Below are positions 21,792 through 23,632 of a stretch of 23,632 bases of DNA, piece by piece. Numbering within the stretch: position 1 is the first letter of the stretch; every line of letters starts with the position of its first letter. Source of the stretch: an uncultured Varibaculum sp. (GTDB lineage: Bacteria > Actinomycetota > Actinomycetes > Actinomycetales > Actinomycetaceae); assembly GCA_947255165.1 (NCBI GenBank), contig CAMYFZ010000022.1, forward strand, positions 1 through 23,632. The letters are read 5' to 3'. The position numbers and the translations under genes are program-made. Below the pieces are notes generated by a model. That model ran no database searches and had not been told where the DNA came from. It saw nothing but the letters and a program-made list of their open reading frames with translations.

Positions 21792-23632
21792 CTAACGAAA
21801 GTCCCGGGATTTGCTTTCTACCGGCAGATTCAAAGGTTCAATTTTATCTGCCAGTAGCGCTAGGGCTCCGTCTTTAGCTTGCAGGACTCCCCGCACGATG
21901 AGAGCGTTTTGACTGAGGGCGAGGCGGCGGTAACGCTGCCAGCAACCAACTTGGCAAATCACGTTGACTAGCCCGGTTTCGTCCTCTAAAGATAAAAACA
22001 CTACCCCTTTGGCGGTGTGCGGGCGTTGGCGGTGAGTAACTATCCCCGCGCACCTGATACGTTTGCCCGCCAAAGCTGGATGCAGCTGCTTGGCAGGGAG
22101 AATTCCGCGCCGGGTAAGCTCTGGTCGCATTAGTTTTGTGGGGTATCCCCACAGGCTAATTCCCAGGGCAGAGCTGTCCCATTTTACTTGTTCCCCGGTG
22201 GTTAAGGGCGCAAACTTAGGCGTCGCCTCGGCGAGGACGAGTCCCGGCAGTTCCGGCTGGTAAAAGCGGTTTTGCGAGGTAGATAATAGGGGCGCGCGCC
22301 AGAGTCCTTCGCGGCGGGTAATCCCCAGGGAAGACAGCGCACCAGAGCCAGAGAGAAGTTCTAGCGCCGAAGTGGGCAGAGATACGCGGGAAGTAAAGTC
22401 CTCCAGGGTTTTAAAGGGTGCGGCGGCGCGGGCGGATAGGATGCTTTCTATCCATGCCGGGCGCATACCGCGGATCTCCACTAACCCCAGGTTTAGGGAG
22501 GTCAGCCCCTCCCCGGGAACCGAATCTTTCTGGGAGGTGTTCACATCTGGGCGTAAGATTTCCAGGCCGTGACGGCGGGCATCAGAGATTAACGATTGCG
22601 GGGAATAAAATCCCATCGGCTGGTTAGCGAGGATCGCGGCATAAAAAACCGCAGGATAATAGGCTTTTAGCCAGGCGGAGGCATAGACCAGGTAGGCGAA
22701 GGAAAAAGCGTGGGATTCCGGGAAACCAAATTCGGCGAAACCGGACATTTGATCCCAGATTTTTTCTTGTACCGGCGGCGAGATCTGGTTCTTTTCCATG
22801 CCCCGAAAAAACTCGACGCGTAAGTCGGCCAGGTGCTCCCCCGGGTTTTTGCGTCCCATCGCTCGGCGCAGGTTATCCGATTGGGAACCGTTAAACCCGG
22901 CGGCATCTTTAGCTATCCGCATTAATTGTTCTTGAAAAAGTGGCACCCCCAAGGTGCGTTCCAGGGCGGGTTTTAATAGCGGATGCAGGTAAGTGACTTT
23001 TTCTCGCCCTAAGCGGCGTGCCAGATAAGGGTTTACTGCTTGCCCTTGAATCGGGCCGGGACGAATCAAAGCCACTTCGACTACCAGGTCATAGAAGCAT
23101 TTTGGTTTCAGGCGCGGCAGGGTGGACATTTGGGCGCGGGACTCTACCTGGAAAACCCCGACGGTGTCGGCTGCCTGTAATAGCTGGTAGACGCGCGGGT
23201 CTTCCGGGGGTAAGTTATGCAGGCGCCAGGGCTCGCCGGAGGGCGATTTTTCGCCCCGCGCCTCTAAAGTTTCAAAAGCAGTACGCAGCGCCCCCATCAT
23301 CCCCAGGGAGAGTAAATCGATTTTCACTAACCCGGCTTCGGCGCAGCTGTCTTTATCCCATTGCACCACGGTTCGCCCTGGCATATTTGCCCAGTTAATT
23401 GCGGCTACTTCGGTAAGCGGCTTATCGGAAAGCACCATGCCTCCACAGTGAATCCCCAGATGGCGCGGAAGTTTTTGTAGCTGCCCCGCTATATTTCGTA
23501 CATTTTCCGGTAAAGAGTTCCGGTCTAGCCGCGCCCATTTCGCGACGGTTTTGGCATCGTATCCGAGGGCGCGGGCCGCGTCTTTTAGCGCGGCTCGCGG
23601 GCGATAAGTAATCACATTAGCCACTTGAGCGG
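21792..23632 (-). CDS. dnaE2: Error-prone DNA polymerase DnaE2/ImuC, C-terminal part (5' end outside window)
   Basis: Translesion polymerase of the C family, induced by DNA damage in actinobacteria and working with ImuA'/ImuB there. The frame is open to the window edge (23632), so the apparent first Met at 23624 is an internal GTG valine in AQVANVITYRPR; about 613 residues are visible. GLVKIDLLSLGMM carries an Asp (codon 23316-23318) matching the third catalytic Asp of DnaE. Further DnaE2 hallmarks are EVALIRPGPIQGQAVNPYLARR, LGVPLFQEQLMRIA, NLRRAMGRK, FGFPESHAFSFAYLVYASAWLK, the YSPQSLISDARRHG segment and a C-terminal OB fold (IRCAGIVTHRQRPHTAKGVVFLSLEDETG). The PHP domain and first two catalytic Asp residues lie outside. 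DnaE2 is favoured over replicative DnaE1 by the short C-terminus. It ends in a good terminator. Confidence 0.93.
   Translation of the reverse strand, partial: AQVANVITYRPRAALKDAARALGYDAKTVAKWARLDRNSLPENVRNIAGQLQKLPRHLGIHCGGMVLSDKPLTEVAAINWANMPGRTVVQWDKDSCAEAGLVKIDLLSLGMMGALRTAFETLEARGEKSPSGEPWRLHNLPPEDPRVYQLLQAADTVGVFQVESRAQMSTLPRLKPKCFYDLVVEVALIRPGPIQGQAVNPYLARRLGREKVTYLHPLLKPALERTLGVPLFQEQLMRIAKDAAGFNGSQSDNLRRAMGRKNPGEHLADLRVEFFRGMEKNQISPPVQEKIWDQMSGFAEFGFPESHAFSFAYLVYASAWLKAYYPAVFYAAILANQPMGFYSPQSLISDARRHGLEILRPDVNTSQKDSVPGEGLTSLNLGLVEIRGMRPAWIESILSARAAAPFKTLEDFTSRVSLPTSALELLSGSGALSSLGITRREGLWRAPLLSTSQNRFYQPELPGLVLAEATPKFAPLTTGEQVKWDSSALGISLWGYPTKLMRPELTRRGILPAKQLHPALAGKRIRCAGIVTHRQRPHTAKGVVFLSLEDETGLVNVICQVGCWQRYRRLALSQNALIVRGVLQAKDGALALLADKIEPLNLPVESKSRDFR

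Noticed and set aside
1..23632. CRISPR arrays, tRNA genes, insertion sequences or prophage genes
   Set aside because: No repeated spacer-like units, cloverleaf-like genes, transposase motifs or phage proteins were seen on reading either strand.

Overview
The window looks like a chromosomal segment of a moderate-GC actinobacterium, most likely from the Actinomycetaceae (Varibaculum/Mobiluncus/Actinomyces area). This rests on family recall only. The clues are a GarA/OdhI-type FHA protein followed by an FtsR-type and an Rv1830-type MerR regulator, a mycobacterial-type Nei glycosylase, an actinobacterial PepN, a DnaE2-type polymerase, frequent GTG/TTG starts, and genes that appear to be transcribed without a leader. 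No tRNA, rRNA, insertion sequence, prophage or CRISPR array was seen.

Layout. (1) 1-2510, minus strand: a truncated RpiB/LacAB-type sugar-phosphate isomerase preceded by transketolase. (2) 2511-2918: a 408-base divergent intergenic region holding a perfect 14-base palindrome. (3) 2919-4913, plus strand: an NCS2 nucleobase permease with a C-terminal OHCU-decarboxylase-like domain whose catalytic His position is Tyr. (4) 4930-6495, minus: an AGCS sodium:amino-acid symporter whose promoter holds two GAAANTTTC boxes. (5) 6657-10212, minus: a three-gene binding-protein-dependent importer (lipoprotein, fused double permease, ATPase) with overlapping genes. (6) 10310-11692, minus: GlpT, the glycerol-3-phosphate antiporter. 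(7) 11823-15148, minus: an FHA protein, two MerR regulators, a histidine kinase and an OmpR-type response regulator, all tightly packed. (8) 15306-16160, plus: PurU. (9) 16221-17081, minus: a Nei-type DNA glycosylase. (10) 17144-21730, plus: an M13 metallopeptidase and aminopeptidase N. (11) 21792-23632, minus: the C-terminal part of a DnaE2-type error-prone polymerase, running off the window.

How the parts may work together. Transketolase and the isomerase belong to pentose or tetrose phosphate metabolism. The FHA/MerR block matches the mycobacterial garA-Rv1828-Rv1829-Rv1830 order but lacks the Rv1829 nuclease and has a kinase/regulator pair coupled to its end. That pair lies directly upstream of glpT, and the glpT promoter carries about 10-base-spaced near-repeats. 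Next comes an ABC importer of the Fbp/Phn/Afu class. I infer, without proof, a sensor-regulator-transporter module for organophosphates. The kinase has one membrane helix and no sensor domain, which would fit sensing through a transporter partner.

The best candidates for something under-described are the permease/OHCU fusion and the kinase-regulator-GlpT-importer module. The rest is mostly ordinary housekeeping.
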